The translations under genes were made by a program, and so were the position numbers. Source: Beijerinckiaceae bacterium (GTDB lineage: Bacteria; Pseudomonadota; Alphaproteobacteria; Rhizobiales; Beijerinckiaceae). Taken from it: a stretch of DNA of 64,000 nucleotides. The notes beneath the pieces were generated by a model. It had not been told where the DNA came from, searched no databases, and was given only the letters and a program-made list of their open reading frames with translations. The stretch spans positions 592,110-656,109 of the forward strand of contig JALJOM010000003.1 of the NCBI GenBank assembly GCA_024304885.1, written 5' to 3'. Shown one piece after another: positions 52,924-62,448 of this stretch; position 1 is the stretch's first letter, and the number at the start of each line of letters is the position of its first letter.

Positions 52924-53781
52924 ATGACCGTGCATTTCATCGGCGCGGGGCCGGGCGCCCCCGACCTGATCACACTGCGCGGGCGCGATTTGATCGCCGC
53001 CTCGCCGGTCTGCCTCTATGCCGGCTCGCTCGTGCCCCGCACGCTTCTCGACCATTGCCCCGAGGGCGCACGGATTCTCGATACGGCCGCGATGAGCCTC
53101 GACGAGATCGTCGCCGAATTTCTCCGCGCCCACGCCGCTGGGCAAGACGTGGCGCGGCTGCATTCGGGCGATCTCTCGATCTGGAGCGCGCTCGGCGAGC
53201 AGCTGCGCCGGCTCGATGCGCAGGGCATTCCCTATACGGTCACGCCGGGCGTGCCGTCCTTCGCCGCGGCGGCAGCGGCGCTCGGCCAAGAGCTCACCCT
53301 TCCCGAGATCGCGCAATCGCTCGTGCTGACCCGCACAGGGGGCCGCGCCTCCTCCATGCCGCCCTCCGAGACGCTCGAGAATTTCGCGCGCACGGGGGCG
53401 ACGCTCGCCGTGCACCTCTCGATTCATGCGATCGAGCGTGTGGTTTCGGAGCTGACCCCGCATTACGGCGCCGATTGCCCGGTCGCCATCCTCTATCGGG
53501 CGAGCTGGCCGGACGAGCGGATCCTGCGCGGGACGCTCGCGACGATCGCGGCGCAAGTCGCGGCGGAGCCGATCGAGCGGACGGCGCTGATTCTCGTCGG
53601 GCAGGTGCTGGGACGAAGGGATTTTCGGGAGAGCGCGCTCTATGACGCGGACTACCAGCGCAGGTTCCGGCCCTCGCGACCGACTCTCGACGAGATGAGC
53701 GCGCGGTTGCAGGCTTGTGAGACAGCGACCCTTTCGGAAACGCCGGCCGAGGTGGTTCGCGCCGAGCGCGACAATCTGTAA
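52924..53781 (+). CDS. cobM: Precorrin-4 C11-methyltransferase
   Basis: A 285-aa tetrapyrrole methylase. [18 protein letters not shown] at the N-terminus, [33 protein letters not shown] and [16 protein letters not shown] follow the CobM/CbiF order. It methylates C-11 of precorrin-4, after which CobF would act; no cobF is in the window. A tRNA gene follows. Confidence 0.94.
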   Translation: MTVHFIGAGPGAPDLITLRGRDLIAASPVCLYAGSLVPRTLLDHCPEGARILDTAAMSLDEIVAEFLRAHAAGQDVARLHSGDLSIWSALGEQLRRLDAQGIPYTVTPGVPSFAAAAAALGQELTLPEIAQSLVLTRTGGRASSMPPSETLENFARTGATLAVHLSIHAIERVVSELTPHYGADCPVAILYRASWPDERILRGTLATIAAQVAAEPIERTALILVGQVLGRRDFRESALYDADYQRRFRPSRPTLDEMSARLQACETATLSETPAEVVRAERDNL

Positions 53782-53839
53782 GCCGAACCTCGGGATCTTG
53801 GCTTCCGGCGCGGCCCGTGTTAGCTTCGAGGCACCGCGC

Positions 53840-53913
53840 GCGGGCGTAGTTCAATGGTAGAACGGCAGCTTCCCAAGCTGCATACGAGGGTTCGATTCCC
53901 TTCGCCCGCTCCA
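53840..53913 (+). tRNA. tRNA-Gly (CCC)
   Basis: 74 bases with encoded CCA. The acceptor GCGGGCG pairs with CGCCCGC. D arm TAGTTCAATGGTAGAACG, anticodon stem GCAGC/GCTGC with loop TTCCCAA (anticodon CCC), T arm GAGGGTTCGATTCCCTT. Confidence 0.94.
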
Positions 53914-54019
53914 ATGCTCGGCCGGCTCCGGTCCAAGATGATGTATGGCGAGCGCGCGCTGCCGACCCGGTCGGGAACCGATTTCTCTTCGATTTCCCTT
54001 CTCGGAACATAGGGACGCT

Positions 54020-55306
54020 ATGGCCGGCATTGCGAGCATGATTTCCGCGCTGCTGGCGAACCCGCTGGTCTTGCTTGGGTCGATCCTCGTCCTCGGAGCG
54101 GCGCTCGGGGATGTCGCGGAGCGCGCGAAAATACCCTGGATCACCGGCTGCATCGTCGCAGGCGTGGCGCTCGGTCCCTCTGCGACCGGAGTGCTGGACG
54201 TATCGACTCTGACGACGCTCGGCGGCTTCCTGCAAGCCTCGCTGGCGCTGATCGCCTTCAACATCGGCAGCCAATTGGTTTTCACGCGATTGAAGGCGAT
54301 CGGGTGGAGCATCGCCTTGCTCGCGCTCGCCCAGCTCCTGGCCCCCTTCGTGTTGGTCTTGGTCGGCGAGGCCATGGCCGGCGCGACGCTCGTCACCACC
54401 TTGATCGTCTCGGCCGTGGCGACGGCGACGGCGCCGACGACGACCTATGCCGTCATCAACCGCTTGAATGCGTCGGGTCCCTTCGTGGACCGCGTGCTCG
54501 GCGTCCTGGCCATCAACGACGCAACGACAATCCTGATTTTCAGCGTCACGGCGGCGGCCGTCCTCGCCCTTCTCGCCGCCCCGGGCTCCACATCGACCAT
54601 CGGTGCCTCCTTCCTCGGTGCCGTCGCCAAGGAAGGCTTCTCCGTCGGTGTGGGCGCCGCCCTCGGTCTTCTCTACCTCGGTGTTCGACGCACCATAGAG
54701 GACGGCACGCCCGGATGGGAGTCGCGGCTGACGGCGATGCTCCTCGGCCTCATCGTCGTCGGCATCGGTGGCGCGATCGCGCTCGGATTGTCCGACCTCC
54801 TCGTGCCGCTGACCCTCGGCATCGTGGTCGCGAACGGTGTCGATGGCGCCGAGCGCGACCATCTGCATCGCTTGATCAAGGCGTTCGAGGAGCCTTTGTT
54901 CATCGTCTTCTTCGTGCTCGCCGGCGCGCATCTGCCGCTCTCGGCCGTCGAGCACATCGCCCTCGTGGGGGCGGCGCTGATCTACATCGTCGGCCGCTTC
55001 GCCGGCAAGTACGGGGGCATATTCCTGACGGCCTCCGCGCTTCGCCTCGATCGTCCGACACGGCACTATCTCGGCCTCTGCTTTCCGTCGCAAGGCGGGC
55101 TCGCGATGGGTCTCATCCTCGCGTTTCGCAGCTCGCCGGCCGTCCGCGACCTGCCGCCGGCTGGCCATCAATCGATCGACATGGCGGTCTCGATCATTCT
55201 CCTTGCCGTGCTCGTATCGCAATTGGTGGGGCCGCTCGTGATCGATTTCGCGGTGCGTCGCGGAACGAGTGGAGGCTTGGAGCCGACTGCGAAACCTCGT
55301 CGGTAA
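54020..55306 (+). CDS. Cation/proton antiporter
   Basis: About 428 aa from ATG 54020 (ATG 53945 is possible but adds a basic, non-membrane stretch). It has about 12 membrane helices: GSILVLGAALGDVAERAKIP, VTTLIVSAVATATAPTTTY, LGVLAINDATTILIFSV and LCFPSQGGLAMGLILAFRSS. This resembles the CPA2/NhaP-type Na+(K+)/H+ exchanger fold, with a conserved IND before a long helix. The ion is unknown. Confidence 0.82.
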   Translation: MAGIASMISALLANPLVLLGSILVLGAALGDVAERAKIPWITGCIVAGVALGPSATGVLDVSTLTTLGGFLQASLALIAFNIGSQLVFTRLKAIGWSIALLALAQLLAPFVLVLVGEAMAGATLVTTLIVSAVATATAPTTTYAVINRLNASGPFVDRVLGVLAINDATTILIFSVTAAAVLALLAAPGSTSTIGASFLGAVAKEGFSVGVGAALGLLYLGVRRTIEDGTPGWESRLTAMLLGLIVVGIGGAIALGLSDLLVPLTLGIVVANGVDGAERDHLHRLIKAFEEPLFIVFFVLAGAHLPLSAVEHIALVGAALIYIVGRFAGKYGGIFLTASALRLDRPTRHYLGLCFPSQGGLAMGLILAFRSSPAVRDLPPAGHQSIDMAVSIILLAVLVSQLVGPLVIDFAVRRGTSGGLEPTAKPRR

Positions 55307-55628
55307 GCAGCCGACCACCACCTGGCAACGTCTCCGAAATACCTCGAGCGACTGCGCGGCCGCGAGGTGATCAGCGGACCTGTATCGACCACGAAAATTT
55401 TCAGATCGTGCCACATGCTGTGCAGGCGATCTCAGGGCGGGTCGAGGGCGCGGGTGGCGAGCGCGACGACGCGAGGAACAGGCTTCTTGCCTTCGACGCG
55501 GAAGTACGGAGGCCGGTGCTCATCGGCATCATGCGCAGGGTGATGGCGCCGAAGCGTTGCAATGTCGGCACGCACGCCACTCACCCATCAAGTGCAACTA
55601 TTGCACTCGCGGGAACGAACATCGACAA
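55307..55628. other. Gap between the antiporter and tsaD
   Basis: No gene is supported. The only structure noticed is a dyad AGTGCAA-CTA-TTGCACT (55591-55607) immediately downstream of the tsaD stop, which may help end that transcript though no T tract follows. Confidence 0.4.
55591..55607. promoter_or_regulatory. Dyad AGTGCAA-CTA-TTGCACT
   Basis: Perfect 7-bp arms (55591-55597 and 55601-55607), 22 bases beyond the end of tsaD. Role uncertain: a short 3' hairpin or a protein site. Confidence 0.4.
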
Positions 55629-56687
55629 TTAGGCCTTGCCGTGATGCACGTCCTCGGCATTGGCGTCGAGCGGCCAGCGGGCGCGGGCCGCAAAGCTCAT
55701 GTCGTCCACCAGCCCGAGCGAGAGCCGCTCGATCCCGGCCCAGGCGATCATCGCGGCATTGTCGGTGCAAAGCTGCGGCGGGGGCAGCACGAGCCGGACC
55801 CCGGTCTCGCCGCCGAGGCGCATCAAGGCCCGGCGGATCGCCGAGTTCGCCGCGACTCCGCCGGCGACAACCATGGCATTGGCTTGGCCGAGCCTCTCGC
55901 GGAAGAGACGCAGGCCGGCACGGGTGCGATCGATGATCGTATCGACCGCCGCGGCCTGGAACGAGGCACAGAGATCCGCGACATCGTCGGGGCTTCTCGC
56001 CCCGACCCGCTCGAGCTCGAGCCGCACCGCGGTCTTGAGCCCCGAGAAGGAGAAATCCGGCTTCGCCCTCCCGAGCATGGGTCGCGGCAGAACGAAGCGC
56101 TCGGGATCGCCCTCTTGCGCCAGTCTCTCCACCTCGGGGCCGCCGGGGTAGGGGAGATCCAGCATCTTCGCGACCTTGTCGAAGGCCTCGCCGACCGCAT
56201 CGTCGACCGTCGAGCCGAGCCGGAGGTAGTCGCCGACGCCTTTCACCGCGACGAGCTGGGTATGGCCGCCCGAGACGAGCAGCAGCAGATAGGGAAAGGC
56301 GAGCTCGTCGGTGAGCCGCGCGGTGAGCGCATGAGCCTCGAGGTGGTTCACCGCGATGAAGGGCTTGCCGCTCGCGAGCGCGAGGGCCTTGCCGGTCGTC
56401 AGGCCGACGATGATTCCGCCGATGAGGCCCGGCCCCGCCGCCGCGGCGATCGCGTCGAGATCGGTAAGCCGCGTGCCCGCACGCTCGAGCGCCCGCTCGA
56501 CGAGCCGATCGATCACCTCGATATGAGCGCGCGCGGCGATCTCCGGCACGACGCCGCCATAGGCCGCATGCTCGGCGATCTGGCTCAAGACCTCGTTCGA
56601 CAGGATCTCGCCCGCGCCGCCCGGCGGCAGCCGCACGACCGCGGCCGCGCTCTCGTCGCAGGTCGTCTCAATTCCGAGAACGCGCAT
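55629..56687 (-). CDS. tsaD: tRNA N6-adenosine threonylcarbamoyltransferase TsaD
   Basis: A 352-aa enzyme that, with TsaB/TsaE, adds threonylcarbamoyl to A37 of ANN-decoding tRNAs. ATG 56687 gives [18 protein letters not shown]. The metal-binding HLEAH (115-119), [12 protein letters not shown] and [15 protein letters not shown] are the ASKHA landmarks. It is divergent from hemC, a common alphaproteobacterial neighbourhood. Confidence 0.95.
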   Translation of the reverse strand: MRVLGIETTCDESAAAVVRLPPGGAGEILSNEVLSQIAEHAAYGGVVPEIAARAHIEVIDRLVERALERAGTRLTDLDAIAAAAGPGLIGGIIVGLTTGKALALASGKPFIAVNHLEAHALTARLTDELAFPYLLLLVSGGHTQLVAVKGVGDYLRLGSTVDDAVGEAFDKVAKMLDLPYPGGPEVERLAQEGDPERFVLPRPMLGRAKPDFSFSGLKTAVRLELERVGARSPDDVADLCASFQAAAVDTIIDRTRAGLRLFRERLGQANAMVVAGGVAANSAIRRALMRLGGETGVRLVLPPPQLCTDNAAMIAWAGIERLSLGLVDDMSFAARARWPLDANAEDVHHGKA

Positions 56688-56859
56688 CAGCAGGCTTCCG
56701 GGCGGGTCGATTCGCGGCGTGACAGCATGACAGGAACCGCAGGGATCGTCGAACGGGACCCCGCGCGCGTGTCGGGACGCCGTCGCCGCGTTTGAAGTCC
56801 CGCGCATCCTGCAATAGGATCTAGCCGATAAACCGGCACCTTACATAGGAAATCCTCCG

Positions 56860-57804
56860 ATCCCTCGCCCCGATTCCCCGACGCAGACCCTCGCGCCTAG
56901 GCTCGGCACGCGGGGCAGCCCTCTTGCGCTCGCCCAGGCGGCCGAGGTCGCGTCCCGGCTCGCCGCCGCGCATGGCCCGGCGTGCGGAGCGATCGAGACC
57001 GTCGTGGTCAAGACGACCGGGGACCTGATCACGGACCGGCCGCTCGGCGAGGCCGGCGGCAAGGGGCTCTTCACCAAGGAGCTCGACATCGCTCTCGCCG
57101 CGGGAGAGATCGACCTCGCCGTGCATTCGGCCAAGGACCTCCCGACGCTCCTGCCGGCCGAGATCACGATCCTCGGCTATCTTCCCCGCGAGGACGTGCG
57201 CGACGCCTGGATCTCGCCGCGCGCCGCGCACCCGCGCGAGCTGCCGCCGGGCAGCATCGTCGGCACGGCCTCGCTCCGCCGTGCGGCCATGGTCAAGCGG
57301 CTGCGCCCCGATCTCGCCGTCACGCTGCTCCGCGGCAATGTCGCGACGCGGCTCGGCAAGGTCGCCTCCGGCGAGGTCCATGCCACGCTGCTCGCCCTCG
57401 CGGGGCTCCGGCGGCTCGGCCTCGCGGACAAGGCGACCGCCGTGCTCGGCACGGATGATTTCGTCCCGGCCGCCGGCCAAGGCGCGATCGCGATCACCGC
57501 GCGCGCCGACGATATCGTCACGGCGAATCTCGTCGCGCCGATCCTCGATCCCGCGACCGGCGCGGCGCTCGCCGCGGAGCGTGCGTTCTTGCGGCTCCTC
57601 GACGGCTCGTGCAAGACGCCGATCGGCGCCTATGCCGAGATCGACGGCGACGAGCTGCGCCTGCACGCGATCGTGCTCGCGCCCGACGGCTCGCGGTGGG
57701 TCGAGGGGCGCATCGCCGGGCCGTGCACGGAGGCGCCGAGGCTCGGCGAGGCGGTCGGGCGGGACCTCCTCGCACGGATTCCGCCGGGACTTTTCGAAGG
57801 CTAG
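56860..57804 (+). CDS. hemC: Porphobilinogen deaminase (hydroxymethylbilane synthase)
   Basis: About 314 aa if the start is ATC 56860. The enzyme joins four porphobilinogens into hydroxymethylbilane. RLGTRGSPLALAQ at the N-terminus, KELDIALAAGEIDLAVHSAK, TASLRRAAM and the dipyrromethane-cofactor Cys in GSCKTPIGAY (near 251) are all present. No ATG, GTG or TTG lies in this frame between the stop at 56815 and the conserved RLGTRGSP; the first standard start in frame is GTG 57004, which would remove that essential segment. AGGA (56847-56850) stands nine bases before the ATC. Alternatively ATA 56845, or a base error upstream. Confidence 0.88.
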   Translation: MPRPDSPTQTLAPRLGTRGSPLALAQAAEVASRLAAAHGPACGAIETVVVKTTGDLITDRPLGEAGGKGLFTKELDIALAAGEIDLAVHSAKDLPTLLPAEITILGYLPREDVRDAWISPRAAHPRELPPGSIVGTASLRRAAMVKRLRPDLAVTLLRGNVATRLGKVASGEVHATLLALAGLRRLGLADKATAVLGTDDFVPAAGQGAIAITARADDIVTANLVAPILDPATGAALAAERAFLRLLDGSCKTPIGAYAEIDGDELRLHAIVLAPDGSRWVEGRIAGPCTEAPRLGEAVGRDLLARIPPGLFEG

Positions 57805-57808
57805 CTCG

Positions 57809-58567
57809 ATGCAGGTACTTCTCACGCGCGCCGCGGACGAAGCCATGCGGTCGGCCAGGAAGCTCGAGGCCTCCGGCCATTCGGTGCTGTCGTCTCCCGT
57901 GCTCGAGATGGTGCCGACCGGAGCGCAATGGCCCGCCGGCGTGATCGACGCGGTTGTCGCGACGAGCGCGCGCGCTTTCGACCTGTTCTCGGATATGCCT
58001 GACTGGCCGCAGCCCGAGGCCCGGCGGCTGATGCCTCTGTATCTCGTCGGCGAGCGCACCCACGAGGCCGCCCGCGAGCGCGGCTTCGAAGGCCCGGCCT
58101 CGATCGCGCCCGACGCCAAGGAGCTCGCCACGAAAGCTGCTACGACGCTCCCGGCTCCCGCGCGGCTCGTCTATCTCGCCGGGCGGGATCGCAAGCCCGA
58201 TCTCGAACGGACCGTCGCGAATGCCGGCCACGAGGTCGATGTGGTCGAGGTCTATGCGGCCCAAGCCGCCGAAGGGCTGAGCGAAGGCGCGATCGCCGCG
58301 CTCCAGGCCGGCGAGATCGGGGCGATCTTGCATTATTCGCGGCGCAGCACGGAAATCTTTCTCGAGCTTGCGCTTTCCGCCGGTCTCGACGTGCGAAGCC
58401 TCACCCACGTCGCCATCTCGCAGGATGCCGCGATCCCGCTCTGGGACGCTCGCTGCACGGAGGTCCATGTCGCGGAAAAGCCCAACGAGCAAGCGATGGT
58501 CGCGGCGGTGAGCGCCCTCGCCGGTCTCGCGAGGAGCCTGTTCGTCCACAGGGGCCCGATGACGTGA
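57809..58567 (+). CDS. hemD: Uroporphyrinogen-III synthase
   Basis: A 252-aa enzyme that closes and inverts the hydroxymethylbilane ring. The family is poorly conserved but the pattern fits: VLLTRAADEAMRSARKLEAS at the start, DAVVATSARAFDLF, VYLAGRDRKPDLERTV with VEVYAAQAAE and GAILHYSRRSTEIFLE. It follows hemC by four bases, which strongly supports the call, and its stop overlaps the next start. Confidence 0.88.
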   Translation: MQVLLTRAADEAMRSARKLEASGHSVLSSPVLEMVPTGAQWPAGVIDAVVATSARAFDLFSDMPDWPQPEARRLMPLYLVGERTHEAARERGFEGPASIAPDAKELATKAATTLPAPARLVYLAGRDRKPDLERTVANAGHEVDVVEVYAAQAAEGLSEGAIAALQAGEIGAILHYSRRSTEIFLELALSAGLDVRSLTHVAISQDAAIPLWDARCTEVHVAEKPNEQAMVAAVSALAGLARSLFVHRGPMT

Positions 58568-59766
58568 CCGGCTGGTTCCCTACGATGTGGCTGCAGGGGT
58601 TTTGCGTTGCCGGATTTCTCGCCGCCGCGACGGCATCGGTCGCCGAGACCCTGCAGATCGACACCGCGCTGATCCGCGCCCAACGCTCGCGGGAAACCGT
58701 CTCGATCCTCGATCGTCCGGCCGAGGACGACGCCATCGCCGGAGCGCGCCTCGCCGCCCTCGACAACAACACGACCGGACGCTTCATCGACCAGGCCTTC
58801 ACGATCGAGGACCACCTCCTCGCGCCGGGCGAGGATGCAGCCTCCATCGTCGCCGCGCTCGCCGCACGAAAGATTTTCCTCGTCCTCGTCGATCTGCCGG
58901 CCGCCGGCCTCGTCGGGCTCGCCGATGCGGCTCGGAAAGCGGGGGTCACGCTTTTCAACATCGGTGCGCCCGACGACGAGCTGCGCGAGGAGCAGTGCCG
59001 CGCCGATGTCGTCCATGTCGCGCCCTCGCGCGCCATGTTCGCCGATGCGCTCGCCCAATATCTCGTCTGGAAGCAATGGAAGCGCTGGTTCTTGATCAAA
59101 GGCTCGCACGAGGCGGACGAGAAGCTCGCCGAGGCCTATCGTCGGGCCGCGCGGAAGTTCGGCGCGAAGATCGTCGAGGAGCGAACCTACGAGGATCTCG
59201 GCGGCGGCCGGCGCTCCGACTCCGGCAGCGTCCAGACCCAGAGGCTCGTCCCCACGCTGACGCAGAACGCGCCCGCCTACGATGTCCTCCTCGCCGCCGA
59301 CGAGTCCGAGGTCTTCGCGAACTACCTCCCCTTTCGCACCTATGACGCCCGCCCGGTCGCGGGCTCCGCAGGGCTCGAGCCCAAGAGCTGGGACGGGAGC
59401 CACGAGCAGTGGGGGGCCGTCCAGCTGCAGAACCGGTTTTTCGCTCTCGTCCGGCGGCCGATGAGCGAGCGCGACTACAACGCATGGGTCGCGCTGCGCA
59501 TGATCGGTGAGGCGGCGACGCGCACGCGCTCGAACGATCCGAAGACCATTGTCGCTTATATGAAGGCGCCGGATTTCTCCGTCGCGGCCTTCAAGGGGCA
59601 AAAGCTGACGCTGCGGCCTTGGAACCTGCAGCTTCGCCAGCCGATCCTGCTCGGCGACGGACGCATGATCGTCTCCGTCTCGCCTCAGGAAGGCTTTTTG
59701 CACCAAACCTCCGCGCTCGACACGCTCGGGCTCGATCGTCCGGAGACGCGATGCAAGCTCGATTGA
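58564..59766 (+). CDS. PQQ-alcohol-dehydrogenase-associated ABC substrate-binding protein
   Basis: A 400-aa periplasmic protein. GTG 58564 overlaps the hemD stop by four bases. Residues 1-28 form a signal peptide (MWLQGFCVAGFLAAATASVA). The mature part is a type I periplasmic binding fold with LQIDTALIRAQRSRETVSIL, SRAMFADALAQYLVWKQWKR and the family's C-terminus TLGLDRPETRC. It is the first gene of the four-gene PQQ-associated module. The ligand may be an alcohol or PQQ-related compound but is unproven. Confidence 0.85.
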   Translation: MTGWFPTMWLQGFCVAGFLAAATASVAETLQIDTALIRAQRSRETVSILDRPAEDDAIAGARLAALDNNTTGRFIDQAFTIEDHLLAPGEDAASIVAALAARKIFLVLVDLPAAGLVGLADAARKAGVTLFNIGAPDDELREEQCRADVVHVAPSRAMFADALAQYLVWKQWKRWFLIKGSHEADEKLAEAYRRAARKFGAKIVEERTYEDLGGGRRSDSGSVQTQRLVPTLTQNAPAYDVLLAADESEVFANYLPFRTYDARPVAGSAGLEPKSWDGSHEQWGAVQLQNRFFALVRRPMSERDYNAWVALRMIGEAATRTRSNDPKTIVAYMKAPDFSVAAFKGQKLTLRPWNLQLRQPILLGDGRMIVSVSPQEGFLHQTSALDTLGLDRPETRCKLD

Positions 59767-60734
59767 TCGTTTCCCTCGCCGCGGCTCTCGCGCTGTGGGG
59801 CCTCGCCGCGCCGCTGCCCGCGGCAGCCTTCACCGCCTATGTGTCGAACGAGAAGGGCAATTCCGTCTCGGTCATCGATACCGAGACGATGGCGGTGACG
59901 AAGACCGTACCGGTCGGCGCGCGCCCACGGGGCATCGTGCTCGACCGCGACGGCGATCGCCTCTTCGTCTGTGCGGGCGACGACAATCGGGTCGAGATCC
60001 TCGATACGAAGACGCTCGAGGTCACGGGCACTCTGCCGTCCGGCCCCGACCCGGAGCTTCTGGTGCTCGGGCCCGACGGCCGAACCCTCTATGTCGCCAA
60101 CGAGAACGACAACATGGTGACGGCGATCGACATAGATACGAAAAAGATCATCGGGGAAATCCCGGTCGGTGTCGAGCCCGAGGGCATGACGCTGAGCCCC
60201 GACGGCAAGGTTCTCGTGAACACGTCCGAGACCACCAACATGGCGCATCTGATCGATACCGCTACGCGCAAGATCGTCGCCAACATCCTCGTCGATGCGC
60301 GCCCGCGCGCGGCGCAACATCTGCCGGACGGGTCGAAGCTCTGGGTCACGGCGGAGGTCGGCGGCACGGTGAGCGTCATCGACACCGCGACCAACACGGT
60401 CGAGGACAAGATCGGCTTCTCGGTCCCGGGCCTCGCCGCGGAAGCGATCCAGCCGGTCGGCTTGCGGTTCACGGCCGACGGCAAAAGGGCTTTCGTCGCG
60501 CTCGGGCCGGCCAATCGGGTCGCCGTGATCGACACCGCAACGAAAAGGATCGAGAAATATCTCCTCGTCGGGCAGCGCGTCTGGCAATTGGCCTTCACGC
60601 CCGACGGCAAATATCTCTACACGACGAACGGCGTCTCCAACGACGTCTCGGTGATCGATGTCGCACGGCTCAAGGTGGTGAAATCCATCCCCGTCGGATT
60701 CTTTCCCTGGGGCATTGCGATCGCGCCGCGATGA
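59751..60734 (+). CDS. PQQ-associated YVTN beta-propeller protein
   Basis: A 327-aa secreted protein overlapping the preceding gene by 16 bases. A signal peptide (1-25, ends PAAA-F) leads to a seven-bladed propeller with repeats of the form TAYVSNEKGNSVSVIDT, LYVANENDNMVTAIDID and VAVIDTATKRIEKYL. It is the propeller protein that accompanies PQQ-dependent alcohol catabolism genes. It may act in cofactor or cytochrome handling; no enzyme motif is seen. Confidence 0.88.
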   Translation: MQARLIVSLAAALALWGLAAPLPAAAFTAYVSNEKGNSVSVIDTETMAVTKTVPVGARPRGIVLDRDGDRLFVCAGDDNRVEILDTKTLEVTGTLPSGPDPELLVLGPDGRTLYVANENDNMVTAIDIDTKKIIGEIPVGVEPEGMTLSPDGKVLVNTSETTNMAHLIDTATRKIVANILVDARPRAAQHLPDGSKLWVTAEVGGTVSVIDTATNTVEDKIGFSVPGLAAEAIQPVGLRFTADGKRAFVALGPANRVAVIDTATKRIEKYLLVGQRVWQLAFTPDGKYLYTTNGVSNDVSVIDVARLKVVKSIPVGFFPWGIAIAPR

Positions 60735-61507
60735 AGGCTCTCGCACCGAACGCCGCGCCTTTCCCCGCTCTCGAGGTGGCGGGCGTGAGCCACAGCTACG
60801 GCAAGCGTGTCGCGCTCGAGTCCGTCTCCTTTTGCGTTGCGCAATCGAGCTTCACCGCACTCCTCGGGTTGAACGGCGCGGGAAAAACCACGTTGTTCTC
60901 GCTCGTCACTCGCCTGTTCGCGGCGCGAAGCGGCCACATCGACGTGCTCGGCTTCGACCTCGCGCGCGCCCCGTCGCAAGCCCTGCGCAGGATGGGCGTG
61001 GTCTTCCAGGCCCGAACCCTCGACCTCGATCTCTCGATTGCGCAAAATCTCGCCTACCATGCTGCGCTCCACGGGCTTTTTCCCCGTGACGCGAGGGCGC
61101 GATCGGAGGCGCTGCTCGCGAGGTTCGGGCTCGCGCATCGGATGAAAGACAAGGTGCGCGATCTTTCGGGCGGCGAGATGCGCCGCGTCGAGATCGCCCG
61201 CGCTCTGCTCCATCGGCCGCGGCTTCTCCTCCTCGACGAGCCGACGGTCGGGCTCGACATCGCGGCGCGCGCCGATCTCCTCGCCCATGTGCGCGGCCTC
61301 GTCAGGGGGGAAGCGGTGGGCGTGCTCTGGGCGACCCATCTCATCGACGAGATCGACCAAGGTGACGATGTCGTCGTGCTCCACGTGGGCCGCGTCCTCG
61401 ACCGGGGCAAGGTCGGGGATGTGGTGAATCGCGCGGGGGCGCGCACCATCGGCGAGGCCTTCCGCAAGCTGACCGGCATCGCCGAGCCGGAAGGCGCCTC
61501 ATCATGA
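60731..61507 (+). CDS. ABC transporter ATP-binding protein (PQQ-ADH system)
   Basis: A 258-aa ATPase. ATG 60731 overlaps the propeller stop by four bases. Walker A GLNGAGKTT (46-54), signature LSGGEMRRVEIARAL (from 145), Walker B LLLLDEP (165-171) and switch His in WATHLIDE are all present. It should energise the following permease. Confidence 0.92.
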   Translation: MKALAPNAAPFPALEVAGVSHSYGKRVALESVSFCVAQSSFTALLGLNGAGKTTLFSLVTRLFAARSGHIDVLGFDLARAPSQALRRMGVVFQARTLDLDLSIAQNLAYHAALHGLFPRDARARSEALLARFGLAHRMKDKVRDLSGGEMRRVEIARALLHRPRLLLLDEPTVGLDIAARADLLAHVRGLVRGEAVGVLWATHLIDEIDQGDDVVVLHVGRVLDRGKVGDVVNRAGARTIGEAFRKLTGIAEPEGASS

Positions 61508-62346
61508 CGGATGCGGCCGCACCGCCCTCGCTTCGCGGCAGCCTCGGCGTCATCGGCTATGCGATCTGCCTGAAGGGAATCGTCTGGCGCGAGGCGCTGC
61601 GCTTCCTGCATCAGCGCGAACGCTTCGTCGCGGCCCTGGTACGCCCGCTCGTCTGGCTCTTCATCTTCGCGATGGGCTTTCGGTCGGTGCTCGGCGTCTC
61701 GATCATCCCGCCCTACGAGACCTATGTGCTCTACGAGGTCTACATCACACCTGGCCTCGTCGCGATGATCCAGCTCTTCAATGGCATGCAGACCTCGCTC
61801 GCGCTCGTCTACGACCGCGAGACGGGAAACATGCGCACGCTCCTGGTGAGCCCTTTCCCCCGCTGGTTCCTCCTGACCTCGAAGCTCGTCGCGGGCGTTG
61901 CCGTCTCGCTCCTCCAGGTCGCGGCCTTCCTCGCCGTCGCCTCCTTCTGGGAGATCGAGCCGCCGACCGCTTGGGGCTATCTGACAATCCTGCCGGCGCT
62001 CGTCCTCACGGGCCTCATGCTCGGCGCGCTCGGCATGGTCCTGTCGTCGGTGATCAAGCAGCTCGAGAATTTCGCCGGCGTCATGAACTTCGTGATCTTC
62101 CCGATGTTCTTCGCCTCGTCCGCGCTCTATCCGCTCTGGCGGGTGCGGGAGGGAAGCCCGGTGCTGGCCATGATCTGCGAGCTGAACCCGTTCACCTCTG
62201 CGGTCGAGCTGATCCGCTTCGCCTTCTATCAGCAGATCGACTGGACCTCGCTCGCGGTCGTCGCGGGCTCGACGGCGGCTTTCCTCGCCGCCGCGATCCT
62301 CGCCTATGACCCCGCGCGCGGCATGCTCGTGCGGCGCGAGGGCTAA
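61504..62346 (+). CDS. ABC transporter permease (PQQ-ADH system)
   Basis: A 280-aa ABC-2-type permease with six hydrophobic stretches: [98 protein letters not shown] and a final helix. ATG 61504 overlaps the ATPase gene. The coupling helix segment [16 protein letters not shown] is typical of ABC-2. Export, rather than import, is suggested by the ABC-2 type. The stop TAA lies at the edge of a repeat. Confidence 0.9.
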   Translation: MTDAAAPPSLRGSLGVIGYAICLKGIVWREALRFLHQRERFVAALVRPLVWLFIFAMGFRSVLGVSIIPPYETYVLYEVYITPGLVAMIQLFNGMQTSLALVYDRETGNMRTLLVSPFPRWFLLTSKLVAGVAVSLLQVAAFLAVASFWEIEPPTAWGYLTILPALVLTGLMLGALGMVLSSVIKQLENFAGVMNFVIFPMFFASSALYPLWRVREGSPVLAMICELNPFTSAVELIRFAFYQQIDWTSLAVVAGSTAAFLAAAILAYDPARGMLVRREG

Positions 62347-62448
62347 AGCATTTTCCAGCAAACCGGACTTCGGTTCGCGTCGCGAAAGTGCGACAAAACA
62401 AAGATGTAGAGCTGGTTTTCGATCCGGCTGGATCGGAAAGTGCTCTAG
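62345..62448 (+). repeat. Family B intergenic repeat, copy 10
   Basis: AAAGCATTTTCCAGCAAACCGG ... CGGTTCGCGTCGCGAAAGTGCGAC ... AAGATGTAGAGCTGG ... GGATCGGAAAGTGCTCTAG. It overlaps the permease stop on its left and supplies the stop (62445-62447) of the convergent secreted protein on its right. Confidence 0.87.

Noticed and set aside
53840-53913. tRNA-Gly as an integration site of a genomic island
   Set aside because: No integrase gene and no duplicated tRNA end downstream; the following genes look native.
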